Shown: one piece after another, positions 51,801 to 63,092 of the stretch
How positions within the stretch are numbered: the stretch's first letter is position 1
Layout: every line of letters starts with the position of its first letter
Origin: Symbiodinium microadriaticum
Lineage: Eukaryota > Sar > Dinophyceae > Suessiales > Symbiodiniaceae
Assembly (NCBI GenBank): GCA_001939145.1
Contig: LSRX01000813.1
Span: 50,834-114,833, forward strand
DNA: 64,000 nucleotides
Direction of reading: 5' to 3'
Position numbers and translations under genes: made by a program
The notes under the pieces: generated by a model
The model's input: only the letters and a program-made list of their open reading frames with translations
Databases searched by the model: none
Told to the model about the DNA's origin: nothing

Positions 51801-54800
51801 ATGAGGAATTCGACGACAAGACTGTCTCTTTCGTCTCTTCCGTCCCGCCTGCGGGTCAAGCTGTGCAACCTGTTCACCTGCGACAAGAATCAAGAACACA
51901 GGTGGCAAGGATGTCGGGTCTACCGGGCGTTCGGACGAGCTGCTCATCACGGAGCACAAACTGCTTGCGCAGCAGACAAGTGGGATGAGGGTTGAAAATC
52001 TGCTCTACCAGACCTACAGCCCAGAAGCTCAGTATCTCGTATCGACTTACATACAAGACGCTGGAAAACTTTGCAAATCTTGTCCTGTGCAGGTAGGCTC
52101 TTCTTCTGGCTTTGTGACCTTCACGACCATCCTGTCGCAACGCCTTGCGTCCCGGGAGTGCTGCGGCCGCGCATCAGGTATGATCGGTTATTCTATGAGG
52201 AAGGTTGTGATGAGAAGCGCAGTAGGGTCATTGCAAGCTCCGGCATTCGCAGTTCCGTTGCCCTGCGCAAGCCTCGCGATCTGACGCGACTCACAGCCAC
52301 ATGAAAGCGGCTCGAACCCAAAAATCCCGTGCATGTGGTGCTTCTGGCTCGTTGAAGCCCGGCATGCGTCACGGAAAGGAGTGGCATCGGCAATGGCCTG
52401 AAAACATTCATTGTTGTTCTTCCTTAGCCCACAACAATTCAATCTTCTAGAAGAGCGACGCAGGGTTTTGTACATTGATCAAGATGTTGCCCATCGCTAA
52501 ATATGTGGCTGGCGGATGTCAAAGAAGGTAATTGTTCTGGGTTGCTCCAGTGCTTTTTCCCTGCTCCAAGACTATTCCTATGATGTGCCTGTCCTGCTTT
52601 GGTGTCGGCCGAGGCAATGCACGCGTGATGTGCAGGCCTTCAGGATGCTCCTGGACTACATTGAAAGATGGGTCTGTCTTTCAGGAAGCAACTTCTTTCT
52701 TTGAGGTTGGCGAGCGTTTGGAGGAAGTGCCGACAGTAGATGCAATTTTGCCACGGTGACGGAGGTTTATGGCCCCGGACTCGCACGATGTTCTCTACGA
52801 AAACTTAGCAGAGGACGACATCAATGCATCCTCCTGGAAATGGCTCGGAGTCTTGCCACAAGCATGTGTTTTGCGTATTCGTGCACCGCAAAGTGGTACA
52901 ATCCTTCCGCTGAAGACAGCTTGTTGACATCTTGTGAAATTCATGTGCAGAAGTCAGAGCGTCTTACCGTCCCATTGGCTTAATGCCGCCATGGGAAAGC
53001 ATTCCGACACCTAGGTAGACTTGCCCTAGTCGCAGTGTTCCTGTTCTGGATTCCCATCGTGGTGGCCATTTCTGGATGGACCACTCTGAGCTCAATCCAG
53101 GCCGCCTTCCGAATCCGCAGAGGGGTATTGCTTTTGAATGTCTAAGCTTGGTGGGTGTGGCGTTGGTGTCTGGTTTCGATTCGTCTCATTCAGGGCACGG
53201 TGCCCATCGTCAAAAAGTTTGTGGATGCCCACCCTGCTATCGGCAACTTGCTCTCCGGCGTTCTGGCGACAGCGGCCTTGAAGATGTTCATGGCTTTCCT
53301 TCCGAACGTTTCCTGCCAGCATGCGGTTTCGTGCCCGCTTCGTTCTGTGCTTTCGTGATGGCTGCCAGAGCTCAGGTGCTGCATGCCATCATCACTACTA
53401 CTTCCCATCTTAAAGCTGGCAGTGTTGAGCAGCTGAAGCTGCAGCAGTGGTCTGCAGCCTTCCTCCTGCGTCTTGTCTTTCGAGAGGATTTTGGGAGTTG
53501 GATTGAGCAGGACTTCGCCTTTTGAGACTGTCATGCCATTCTGACGATTTCGCAGCGAAGGCTTTTCGTGGTCCTGGTGACCTCCTTGGGACGAGGACTT
53601 ACCATCACGTTCATCATCATCATGCAGGAGTCGGGAGCGGGGCTTGTGTAGCACTTTTGGGAGTGGCACGGGTCGCAGCGCTGTCCGGCAGGAGCCGGCG
53701 AAGATCATCAGCCTGCGAAGTGCTGAGTACCCTAAACCCTAAACCCCTGGCAGACGGCCCCAAAGCCCCAGCACCCCCAAAACCACGGCTCTCATAAGGC
53801 TCGCTGCTTCGCTGCCCTCGGCTTCCCACTTTTACTTCAACTATGTGATCCTGGGATGGCTGGTGCTTCCGCTGGACCCTGGGAGCCCTGTGAGCATCGG
53901 GCAGTCTTCAGAAGTCGAGAAGCAGCAGTTTAACAACTTGTTGTGCCATCGTGTGTGGGCTCGGGTGGCCATTTCTCTTGCAGGCTTGAATTCTCCGGGC
54001 ATCTCCAATCTCTACAAATGGGTCTATACGGGTCTACACTTTGCCATTGCAGGATCTGCTCCGCACCGGAAACCTGGCGCCGATCCCAGCCTTATGCATT
54101 GCATCACATTGCATCAACTGCCTACCAGACAGAGGACCCCTGATGCCAAGATGCTTACCAGCTTCGAATGCTCCTGAGGCAAAGTGGTTTTTCTACCGCA
54201 AGGTTTGTGCCTTTGAGGACACCTATGGAAGTCTTTGACCAACGAGCTAGGCAATGTCCGTCGCAGGAGGAGGAAGCCAAAGAGTACTCTGAGCCGGAGG
54301 ATGTAGCTTACTATGGCTTAGGCTCCAGAATGGTCCAGCCCTCAAACGACGAGGAGGTTGCGAACATAGACAGGAACTTGAGACTTGTTTTGAGGCCCGA
54401 TCTCTGCTGATGGCTTCCATCTTCTTCTTGTTTGCTTCGTGCTCGCCCTTGATCTTCGCTGGGACCTCACTACCCGCCGCATTCCTCGAATTGCCTGACC
54501 AGTGCGACAGGTCTTCACTTGGGTGTACTTCTTCCTCGCACAGTTTGTGTACGGCTACCTCCTGCTGTTCTGCGAGAGCAAGAAGCCCGACACTGGTGGC
54601 ATTTTCTGGGTGCAGGCCAGGTGTGGAGCGATTCCTGGTTGTTTTGAAGGTTCCGACTTGCTTGCAGGCCATGGATCAGCTTTTCATCGTGCTGGCGATC
54701 TACGCCCCTCGACCAATCTCTAGAGGGTCACTTCTTCTTCCATCACAGTCCTGACAGAGGTGATGCTTATGGTGGGTGTCCTTCGAGCCCTCACGAAGGA

Positions 54801-54910
54801 GGCGTGTGGTTGAGCAAACCCAGATCATGAGCTTCTGGAGAGAGAGAGAGAGAGAGAGAGAGACGCGAGCGCGGGGGGAGTGCTGCAGCGCTTTCCCTTG
54901 TCTGTGCTGA

Positions 54911-54947
<37 letters not shown>

Positions 54948-55330
54948 TACCTCCTTGCCCTTAACCCTGCCGAAAGAAAGAGCGAGCGTAAGTGCATCTG
55001 GCTGTGACGCAGTGGTGCTCCTCGGACTCTCTGCGCTAAGCACTGCGGCGCTGACGCATACCCTTTTTCTCTGTGTATCTGCGTATTATGGTGACCATCG
55101 CAGCTCCGTGACAGGACATCTGGCTTGGGCCTCCTGCTGCTGCATTTGCATCACTGCTGGTCCTTTACATGGCAAGGCAGCGCCCTCGAGTCGTCCAGAG
55201 CCATGGCATGTTGATGTCATGCCATCCAAGTTTGACCAAGGCGAGAGGTCAACAACTTGGCCTTCGAGACTCTGCCCTTGGAGGAGGTGGTCAAAGCTTT
55301 CCGGGACAGCAAGGAGCTGCGGTTCAGACT
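47846..55330 (+). CDS. OSCA/TMEM63-type mechanosensitive channel, multi-exon
   Basis: The spliced exons follow the OSCA/TMEM63/RSN1 (DUF221) plan: eukaryotic multi-span channels opened by membrane tension or osmotic stress. In order: first membrane helix, GLD motif, second helix, a cytosolic RRM-like segment (MVRNIPPMYRSDSALKEYF), a return strand (SGFVTFTTILSQRL), the APDSHDVLYENL box (family APEPRDIxWENL), then the pore-region helices up to YGYLLLFCESKKPDTGGIFW. Approximate exons: 47846-47990, 48160-48205, 48435-48483, 48726-48885, 48930-48985, 49118-49165, 49235-49320, about 51027-51125, 52093-52177, 52765-52847, 53015-53100, 53194-53307, 53799-53874, 54053-54088, 54203-54332, 54395-54457, 54511-54609, 54668-54703, 54760-54801, about 55110-55330. 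The 5' end, the 49.3-51 kb cytosolic part and 53.4-53.7 kb are incompletely resolved. Several donors are GC. Confidence 0.9.
49235..49320 (+). CDS. Channel exon: RRM-like cytosolic segment
   Basis: Acceptor GCGGCAG, then STTVMVRNIPPMYRSDSAL and KEYFDT. In this family a Val-Arg-Asn-(Leu/Ile)-Pro motif followed by a Leu-x-x-Tyr-Phe helix opens the cytosolic RRM-like domain. The preceding exon (near 49118) ends FTERRYQWLATLPRRA. Confidence 0.8.
50450..50573. repeat. CACCC minisatellite and GT tract in a channel intron
   Basis: About 14 CACCC/CACCCC-type units, interrupted by CAT and CTC variants, then 8 GT units. Within the putative intron between the RRM-like exon and the downstream exons of the channel gene. 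Confidence 0.9.
51440..51690. repeat. TATAT/ATGTTATA low-complexity palindromic tract
   Basis: 250 bp almost entirely of A and T with a few G, built from TATTATA, TATATGTTATATATCATA and similar self-complementary units. It can fold on itself and lies inside the channel gene, so it is presumably intronic. Confidence 0.9.
52093..52847 (+). CDS. Channel exons: FVTF strand and APDSHDVLYENL box
   Basis: 52093-52177 lies between a clear acceptor (GTGCAG) and a GTATGA donor and encodes GSSSGFVTFTTILSQRLASR. 52765-52847 encodes FMAPDSHDVLYENLAEDD and NASSWKWLG, the family's APEP-D-x-x-WENL signature before the first pore-region helix. Its donor appears to be GA. Confidence 0.85.
53015..53307 (+). 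CDS. Channel exons: first two pore-region helices
   Basis: 53015-53100 encodes RLALVAVFLFWIPIVVAISG and TTLSSIQ, ending at CAG|GC. 53194-53307 continues in phase with GTVPIVKKFVDAHPAIGN, LLSGVLATAALKMFMAFLPN. The GxLxxxALKxxxxxLP pattern is typical of RSN1_7TM domains. Confidence 0.9.
53730..53747 (-). repeat. Two CCCTAAA telomere-type units
   Basis: CCCTAAACCCTAAACCCC: two perfect Arabidopsis-type telomere heptamers (TTTAGGG on the minus strand) in a channel-gene intron. Confidence 0.7.
53799..54801 (+). CDS. Channel exons: C-terminal membrane helices
   Basis: 53799-53874: LAASLPSASHFYFNYVILGW, apparently with a GA donor. 54053: DLLRTGNLAPIP. 54203-54332: cytosolic loop FVPLRTPMEVFDQRA, ending AYYGLGSRM. 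54395-54457: SLLMASIFFLFASCSPLIF (GC donor). 54511-54609: VFTWVYFFLAQFVYGYLLLF, then CESKKPDTGGIFW (GT donor). 54668-54703: AMDQLFIVLAIY (GC donor). 54760-54801: VMLMVGVLRALTKE (GC donor). Joining these preserves phase at each of the last four junctions. Confidence 0.9.
54837..54942. repeat. Two GA microsatellites flanking a GC-rich spacer
   Basis: GA runs at 54837-54863 and 54914-54942, directly downstream of a channel exon with a GC donor. Probably intronic. Confidence 0.9.
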
Positions 55331-55399
55331 TTGCCTGGTTTGTTGTATGTTAGAGCTACTAAGCATCGCCAGTGATGAGGACAGGACGGAGCATGAGAA

Positions 55400-57540
55400 C
55401 ATGAGCCCTTGCTGCATTTACTACGAAGGTCATCGTACGTTCCCGGAATTGCATAGCGAGTTTCCAAAGCACTTCGTTCATGAGAGATAAAAGCGGACAG
55501 CAGGGACCGGACTGCTAGCTCGGGAACCTGTAGAAAATGCATGCAGATGCAGGTACATTCAGCCTGAGTGCGACCCAATGTTGGTGGCTGATGAGTAAGC
55601 TCGAGCCAAGCTGGTGAAGGCTTTCTGCAAGTCTGTACCGACCGATGGCAAGCTTGGTGAAAAGCAGGCAAAAGAAGGGCCTGGGCTCGCTGGGAGCTCT
55701 CCCGCGACGGAACGTTTCAGACTGCCAGGCGCGCAGCCAGCTGACCATCGTCGAAGGCGAGTCCATTCTTGGGCGCGCCACACTGCTGCATAGCAAGGCT
55801 CCGGCTGGCGGTGGCATGGACCTCTGGAAAAAGGAATAACAATTCAGTCGAGCAGTAGACCTGGCTGGCAGTCTCATGTTTCGGTTTCGAGGTGAGTACT
55901 TTGGCGATATTTCACATAAGTGCTTCTTGTGTTGCCGCCTGTATAGACGACCCGTAGCGAAGACTTACTAGTAATGTCAATACTTGCTTACTTGCGCCTT
56001 CAAGCTGGCAAACCTGCTTTTGCATCCAAGGTGTCGCGTGCTTTCTTGAGTACAAGCTCTTCTTCGTGTCTGAAAGACCGGCGCACTGCCACCCAATCCG
56101 GGATGTCTGAGGGGCAAGCAGTGCAGTTGGGATTTGGGATCGTTATTTGGGACTGTGGGTTCGGGAATTTCCTGAAAGGCTTGCTACCGCTCCCTTGCTC
56201 CGGGTGAAGCTGTGACAGACATGTCGCTTCAGAAGTCCGAAGCTGAATGGTGTTCTTTCGGTGCTTCACCCCTCTCGTGGCTGCCGTGTGTGTTACTGCA
56301 TATTGACGGGGTTCAAAACCAACCCAATCCCCACAAGCAGTCCACACATGCTGAATCCGGTTCTTCAAGGTGCTTGTTGAGATGGTATCGAGATGAGGTC
56401 CAAGTGCTAGGATGCTTGGAACGGCTTTGGCGGTCCGGCTCGGGACTTTAGCTCGTGATGTTTGGGAGCGACCTGGTGTCAGGGTGGTCCTTGCGTAAAC
56501 CGGCTGAGTCTCCAGCACATCTTTTCAGCACTTCTCGCTCCGTGATTCAGCGACTGCCAGCACACTGAAGCTCAGGACAGACCCCACCCAAACACCGAGC
56601 CCTACCGTCGACTCACTGCCTTGGCCTGAGATTCCGAGCATCCTGGCGCAGCATGCAAGTCAGGATTCGCAGGCTGATCTCAAACTTGGGTTCGCTAGCA
56701 TGGCGCTAGGCATGTTTAGAACCGCATGCTCAAGGCGAAGCTCTTGTGCGGCTTCACCTCGTCCTCCCAACCCTTGAGCCTAACTCTTCTCTGGCAGAGA
56801 AAGATCAGCGCTCGGTTCGCAACAGGCACCTGAGGGCAGGATCCACGATCGGTACGTCGATTGGTGTGGGTTGTGGCAGCCAGGTGCTTCTAAGACCAAC
56901 GCTCTGCACGTGGATTTGTGAGGCTTGCGGGAGATGCATGCTTCCAAGATCGCTGCTCGGTACCTGCCTCGGCGGGTTTTACGGCAGCTCAGGTTCCATT
57001 TTGGGGCATTTATAAAGACAGCATGCTAGATCTGAGCTAGCTTGGCGCGAACAGAATCTCTTTGGCGTAAGGTGCCGTGGCATGAACAGAGGCTCTGAAG
57101 CCCCGGCCTCAGAATTCAGGATCCTGCATCATGAGACTGCACAAGGCTTTGGGATTCAGTCCAAAGGTATTTCGATGCTTGCACTTTATACACCTGTCTG
57201 CCTCAAGCCACGCCATAGGCATTGAATGGCCATCAGAGTGCAGCTGTCTGATAGCAGCAGCCTCATAGCAGATCCCTCCCGTGCACGGCTAGACACGCAA
57301 CATGCACAAGACGCAACAGGCTTGCATAGAGCTGTAAGTTGCGTCGCTGCCAGCCATGGTTGGCACGCCGCTTCCTAGCCTCCTTCACCAGCAGAAATTG
57401 ATGAAAGACGCCTTGGCAGCGCCTGGAAGCCAGGGCCCCAGCCCAGCCCGAAAAACGAAAAATGGGGGGGGGGGGGCTTTGTTGTTTTTCATTGCCTGGG
57501 GCAAGCCTTGGTATATTGCCTAAAGCAATCATGTTGGCGT
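55400..57540. other. No gene recognised
   Basis: Contains short frames on both strands. 55645-55839 plus (basic start, then LTIVEGESILGRATLLHSK) may be a further C-terminal exon of the channel. A minus frame of 172 codons at 56000-56518 has ordinary composition. A run of 14 G lies at about 57463-57476. Confidence 0.35.
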
Positions 57541-57550
57541 CTGGTCTGAT

Positions 57551-57937
57551 TTGGAGGTTCTTTACCCTTCTCTGTTTCCCGTTGCTTTGTCGGGTGTTAA
57601 GCCGTGGCCATCCGCGGTTTTGAAACAGCTGCTTGTTCGAGGAAAGGACGTCTCTAAGTCTGTAAGTATCTTGAAATATTGTGGCATAGTGCTGAGTCTT
57701 CTGAAGCAGAATAAGTTCAATCTCTCTCTCTCACTCTCTCTGCCCTTCTCAGGGCAAGCCAAGCTTCTGCAGCATCTGCTCGCTGATGTCTCCGCTGCAC
57801 TCATCGTAGGCTGGGGCGGGTCTTGTCTTGCCTCAATTCTAGTGCCCGGAGCACGCGAAAGAGCCTTCGGAGACTTTGCGTGCACGGTCAGTGCAGAAGC
57901 TGTTGAGGGCGCCCTAGCGCCTCTCTCTCGGCAATAG
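57551..57937 (+). CDS. Hydrophobic candidate coding region, unidentified
   Basis: A 128-codon frame whose ends look coding: SAVLKQLLVRGKDVSKS, then after a CT-rich stretch AKLLQHLLADVSAALIVGWG and LASILVPGARERAFGDF. The middle contains a GTAAGT donor (57662) and, 85 bp later, a long pyrimidine tract ending CTTCTCAG, which looks like a small intron. The exact phase does not fit, so the boundary is uncertain. A second donor (GTCAGT) lies at 57887. Possibly part of a membrane protein. Confidence 0.35.
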   Translation: MEVLYPSLFPVALSGVKPWPSAVLKQLLVRGKDVSKSVSILKYCGIVLSLLKQNKFNLSLSLSLPFSGQAKLLQHLLADVSAALIVGWGGSCLASILVPGARERAFGDFACTVSAEAVEGALAPLSRQ

Positions 57938-59017
57938 TTGTAGGAACAGCTCCTGGAGCTCATCATAGGAACGTCCCCCCAAAATTGAAAGATCCAAGCA
58001 TGGACGGCAGCCGCAGTCGAGCCGATGTTGCCAGATTCTACTAGATGCGTCCACCTGCGTATTGCAGGTTTTGGACTCGCGATTATCCTCGCGCCGATTG
58101 ATCTTGCTATGCTGCGACCGGCGCTTAGAAACCCATGAGTAGTCCCTACTGCTGAAACGGGAGATTGCTATGAGGAGCAGGCAAACCAGAGTCGCCTGGC
58201 GTCTTGATCATGCTCGGCTCCGTGTTCCAAGATTGCGTTGTGCAGCTTGGATCAAGGAATGCAGCTTCTGAACAGCTGAACACGGCCAAGCCACGCGGAA
58301 CGGCCAGCCTAGGTGCCCAGAGCTTGTGCTCCCAGCCGTCGCTTGGACTTGGTTCCTGTTCTCCGGCACATACGGCACGGCCAACGCCACACGCACGCTC
58401 TGTGATTGGGCGGGCTGGCGTCCAGATGTTATGGCGACCTGGCGATGGCATTTTACACCGACTGTGCCAAGCAAGACCCAAAGTCTTGTCTCGTACTGGC
58501 AGTCTCCGAACCCAAGGTGTGGCTCTGTACCACGACGGTGAACTGCATCGTCATGTGCTTGAAGGACGCCCGACAGTTAAAGGAACTTGAGTGGAGGGCA
58601 TGCAGGCAGATGGCTGGTGCAAACCTTCGATGAGAAGCAGCTGTAAGCATTCTGGGTGTCGAGTTGGCTGCTGGACGCATGCAACCCCAACAAGGCAATA
58701 ATGGCAGGGGTAGGGGTGAAGCTCTACGATGACAAGCGTCGTGTTTTTGGATCCCGGCATAAGAATGCCCATCCTGAACCGACACCAGGCCGTGGTTTCA
58801 GACGGCTGACCATGCCAGCTAAGGATGCATACCTGACCGGTGGCAGCCTTGTGCCCCCCAGTGCAACTTGGGCTGAGCACATTGACTAGGAACCAGAATG
58901 ACCATAGTGCCCCAGTGCCTGAACTTCTGGCCTCCTCAACACATGCGACCGTTTCACGTCTCCTGCCCTGCCAGTAGCCGCGTGGGAAGAATCCAGAGCA
59001 CCAGTGAGCTGTCCCAA

Positions 59018-59136
59018 GTCCGGAACCGTCGGCCCTGTACCAGGCTGCCATAGTGGCATGGGTGGCCCGAGACCTGATCTTCTCACTCGTTGTCTTCGTT
59101 CTACCAGACAAGCTCCTGGGCACAGGAATGCTGCAG
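59018..59136 (+). CDS. Candidate membrane-helix exon
   Basis: The frame reads SALYQAAIVAWVARDLIFSL, then VVFVLPDKLLGTGMLQ, ending at CAG|GTTCAG. A single hydrophobic helix flanked by charged residues; not visible as an ATG-started frame. Confidence 0.35.
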
Positions 59137-59185
59137 GTTCAGTGATGCCAGGGCAGGATAAGTTGCTTGAGCAATTCAAATCCTT

Positions 59186-59243
59186 TCTTCCTTCCTTCCT
59201 TCCTTCCTTCCTTCTGCACTCCCTGCCTGCCTTCCTTCCTGTC
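59186..59243. repeat. CTTC/CCTG tetranucleotide array
   Basis: About 8 CTTC units, a short gap, then CCTG/CCTT units. Confidence 0.9.
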
Positions 59244-60003
59244 AGAAGAAACCAGGCTTAGTTTGCAGCAGAGGCTGCTCGTCAGTCACAAAAGGCGTGC
59301 AAAGGATTGTTAATAATGCGGCTTACACTGCAGACCTCCATGCTCACAATGCTGAGTGCAATGTTCAGAAGCTCACCGCAGCCCTCCGCCTTGACTGAGG
59401 ATCACTGGCAACCTTAGGAAGAAGGGCATCACGACGATCCGTGGTTTCCAGGTTCAGGACGATAACAGAGTCCGGGTGCAGGCGGTCAGGCGGTGGACCT
59501 GGACAGACTTGTGCAACCTAGGTATATCTTGTTCATGGGGTGTGAGATGCAGGCTTGAAGCTTCACCTCGACCGATATAGAGGCATCGAAGATCTTCAAA
59601 GGTTCAGGTCTTACAGGGCGGCTAGGCATCAACTTGTGCAGCGATCGAGAACGATCAAAACTCCAAACAAGTGGTTTCCCTGTTCCTGCCTCCACTGTTA
59701 GCACGAATCGGCTGGCCATAGCCCGGAGCCAGTCTTTCGAAAGCTCTTCCCATTGCTCTGCTGAACATTCGAAGCAGCCGATTTGGCAGCTGTAGTCAGG
59801 ACGTGGTTCAGATTTTGCTGCCTCTTCCGCTGCAGCTCTTCACTACTCCGCTTCACTTTCTAGGCGGGAGTGCTGTGTAGGGGTTGATAGTTCCAAGCTG
59901 GAATTCAAGCTGTAGCCAGAGAAGACAGTAGTGAAAATAGAGCTCAGGAAAGAGCATGCCAAGCCGGTGCTGTAAGCTGATGAGTTTTCCATGGTTGCTT
60001 ATT

Positions 60004-60162
60004 GTTCAGCTGTTCACACAACTGCCAGGCATCTCCTTCGTCGCCCATCCCGGCGCATTGGGTGCATCGGCACGCCTCGCAGCCGCCTTCCGGGAGTTCG
60101 GCCTCCGCGTGGGCATCCGCTGTGCGCGCGTGCTGGTCGCGCGGCGGAGGGGAGCCTCCTGA
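60004..60162 (+). CDS. Candidate exon, Ala/Arg-rich, unidentified
   Basis: The frame reads FTQLPGISFVAHPGALGASA, then RLAAAFREFGLRVGIRCARV before TGA. Good helix-forming composition. Overlapping frames on both strands are Ser/Arg-rich and less likely. Confidence 0.3.
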   Translation, partial: VQLFTQLPGISFVAHPGALGASARLAAAFREFGLRVGIRCARVLVARRRGAS

Positions 60163-60213
60163 GTTCTTTGGAGATTCTGAGCTCCAAAGGCTTGGGTATC
60201 CCGTTCTGCTCAG

Positions 60214-60753
60214 GTGCCATATTGCTTCGGTGCGGTGGTCAATCGCAAGCTGAGGAGCTTGTGGCAAAGTGTAGAGAAGTGTGCGTACGGTACCTGCAGT
60301 TGTGAAGGGCAAGAAGCTTCTGTAAGCAACAGGACCTACTTCGCGAAGCTCCGTTCGTCCTTCCCTGAGTTGTCTGCCGTGCAGGTGACCTGTTCGGCTA
60401 GGCTGCAGGTCTCTGTGTTGCTGTTTTTTGCAGATTTTTGCAGATTGCAACGACTGGTAGCTGCAAGCCGTGTGGGTTTTGCTAGGATTCTGCTTGCCAC
60501 AGTAATCAGGTCGGAAGCATCGGAGGCGTGGCTGAATACAGCACCGGGATCCGCTGAATTGGGAAAGTTTTGCTGTGCATCTTTGCTTGTCTTCAAGGCC
60601 TTGACAGCCACCGGCTCGGAGCTTTCTCCTCGCTCTGGGCGAGCCTCGCTCGGACGTGCTTTGCTGCTGCTCTCGGCCCTTTACGTGATGCAAGGGGCCC
60701 ATCTCTTCCGGTGGGCGCGAAGCTCAGTGAAATCGAACTCACAGGTTGAGTAG
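60214..60753 (+). CDS. Hydrophobic ORF, 179 aa, unidentified
   Basis: The second half is protein-like: RLQVSVLLFFADFCRLQRLV, then GFARILLATVIRSEASEAWL and LGRALLLLSALYVMQGAHLF. These suggest membrane helices. The first 70 residues look less convincing and may be intronic. No family recognised. With its neighbours it may belong to one multi-exon membrane protein spanning 57.5-62.8 kb. Confidence 0.3.
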   Translation: MPYCFGAVVNRKLRSLWQSVEKCAYGTCSCEGQEASVSNRTYFAKLRSSFPELSAVQVTCSARLQVSVLLFFADFCRLQRLVAASRVGFARILLATVIRSEASEAWLNTAPGSAELGKFCCASLLVFKALTATGSELSPRSGRASLGRALLLLSALYVMQGAHLFRWARSSVKSNSQVE

Positions 60754-60959
60754 ATCGGCTGTCTGAGAGAGTTTGAGAGTTCCTTCTACAGAGGCTCTTC
60801 TTCTTCCAGCAGTGATGCTGGTGACACGGTTGCCCGCAGTTCGATCGCCGAAGGCTTTCTTAATTCCTCTAGCGACTGTGGAAGCCAGAGGGCCCGAGCC
60901 GTGAGCCAGCAGCCGAAACAGCGTAGGGTCCCCCAAAGCCTCCCGAGGCTTGCTGTCTA

Positions 60960-62700
60960 GTGGATCCTTGATCCCACGCTTCGATGCTCTTTGGAACTTC
61001 CTCCTGAGAAGGAGTGATGTCTTGCACGTTTACGGAGGGCACCCAGAAACAGTATTAATGAATGAACCTTTACATTCCTTTCCGTTGATAGCTGCCTAAC
61101 AGTGCCCATACTGCAAAGGAAGCGGAATGTAGATGCAACCCTGCAGGTACAGCGAAATTGGGAGTAGTCCCAGCATTTTCCGGAGTTCAGAAGACGTCAA
61201 GCTTTGGATCTCAGGGGTGGACGCTCCCTCGTGCCGCTTTGGTCCGGCAAGGGCAGGCCACCACGAGGAAGACCCTTGATGCAGTTGTTTTGACTCGGAT
61301 TCCTGTCTTCATGGCTTGTTAGGGCTGCACAGGTTCCACTCCTTCGAATGATTTTCCTATGCCGTGCGCATGCATGCACGGATGCACACGAACTGGGTGC
61401 GGAGAATTATCAAGACTTTGATCGTTGATGGTTGCTTTTGCCTTTGTCAAACCGTGCCACGCCGTGCCTGCTCTCGGACTTCGAAGGGGTGCTACAAAGG
61501 CAGCCAACGATAACCCAGCGCTTAAGTCCACACTCTTGGCCGGAGACGGAAGCCATTGCAATGCCAATGGTGCACCACCCTTTCGGCGCACAGACAAATT
61601 GGCTTGAAAGCTTTGAAAAGTTCAGCACGACCCACCTTAACCTCGCGAGGATTGGTCTGCCTTGCGGACAGATTGACTTTTCAGGAGGGTGCCGGGGCCG
61701 GATGAAAGTGCAGTCTTCATGTATTGCACGGCGAGTGACTTGCTTGTAGATTTCGCATGCCCGGACACTGTCGGGAGCGTCAGCTTCTCGTTCTCGCTGG
61801 CAAGGGGGGGGTAGGGGGTTCCGTTTGCGAGCCCCCGAGAATGCCGCGATGCATATGGTAACAGCGGTGCAGAGCGCTCTGCCACTTGCAGCTGGTACAA
61901 GTTTGAGGCTGTTCAGCTGATTTCAAACCGTGTATCTGTGTTGAATATTCGCACAGAGACGTCCATGAGCCTTGTGCCAAGCTGGTTCTGGATTTTCCCA
62001 GGTGCTCTGGCAGCCGTTGGGATCTAAGAATGACCATAGCGGACAGCAGCAACTTGTGTCGACTGGAGCCCAAGCCGGTGCAGGAAAGGAGCAGGATGAA
62101 GTGTTTCTCCGATTTCGAAACGTGGCTTCAGTTTCACAGCTGCTTAGAAGCATGATTTATGTGGCTTTCGGGCGGCAGCCTTGGTCGATGATCGCTTGAA
62201 GCTCCATAGTTGGCGCACTGAGTGAGCCATGCCAGCGATCGATCTGATCTGCTCGGCCTGAGCAACTCATGGCTCACCCGTCTGTAAAGGTCACACTGAT
62301 AACTCTCCGATTTAAGCAGATGTAAAGCTGACCTGTGCTGCAATCCTGCACAGCACTCGTCGGGAGTTTGCCTCTGTTCGGTAGGACCCAAAACCCAAAT
62401 GGTTCAATTGGCTGCGAGCAAAAGCAGCCTTGGCTCATGCGAGCTACATGTGGCTTGACAGGTCTATGAGGGTTAAAGCTAAGGGTTAGGGCCTAGATTT
62501 GCAAGTCAGGTGCTGCGCTGTGGCCGACACGAGCTCGACTATGCCCGGTCAGAGAGCGGCCAGGACAGTTGGTTTCAGGTTTGCAAGAGCCCGGAATCGG
62601 TATACCAGCACAATGGAAACATAGACAAGTACGTAGTAGGCTCTTTGGTACATGAACCTTCTGCGATGCTATGTTCACGTGCTCGCACTCCCAGGCTTGG
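60960..62700. other. No gene firmly recognised
   Basis: The best plus frame is 61432-61749, containing LLSDFEGVLQRQPTITQRL, then QTNWLESFEKFSTTHLNLAR, which could be exonic. The minus frames overlapping it are less protein-like. A short TTAGGG-like stretch occurs at about 62471-62490. Confidence 0.3.
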
Positions 62701-62726
62701 TAAGCACAGTGATTTTGGTATTTCAG

Positions 62727-62802
62727 GACTTCTTCATTGTCCACGGCCGAAATCGCAGGACTGTCGCGATCACACTCACGCATGGTTTTGCAAATGTATC
62801 TG
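62727..62802 (+). CDS. Candidate short exon, GTGAGA donor
   Basis: Between a TTTCAG acceptor and a TG|GTGAGA donor the frame reads DFFIVHGRNRRTVAITLTHG, then FANVS. The clean splice-site pair and composition support an exon. No family recognised. Confidence 0.35.
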
Positions 62803-63092
62803 GTGAGATATTCAGAAATCTCGCATACGGTGCAGATGTGGGTTCATCCCTGAATGGCTTGGCGGAGTATGTATGTTTGAGTGTATGCAAATGCATATTG
62901 ATGTACATGCTAAGCAAATATAAACGAATATACGTGGATGCAGGGCAAATATGTAAGCAACAATAAGACAACATGAATGCATATGAGAAACCGTGAGCAA
63001 AGAGAGAGAAGTTGCACAATCGAGCATACTTACATATGAAAGAACAAAAACAAGCAGAGTATATGTAGGTAATGAAGCAATCTTAAGCACGA

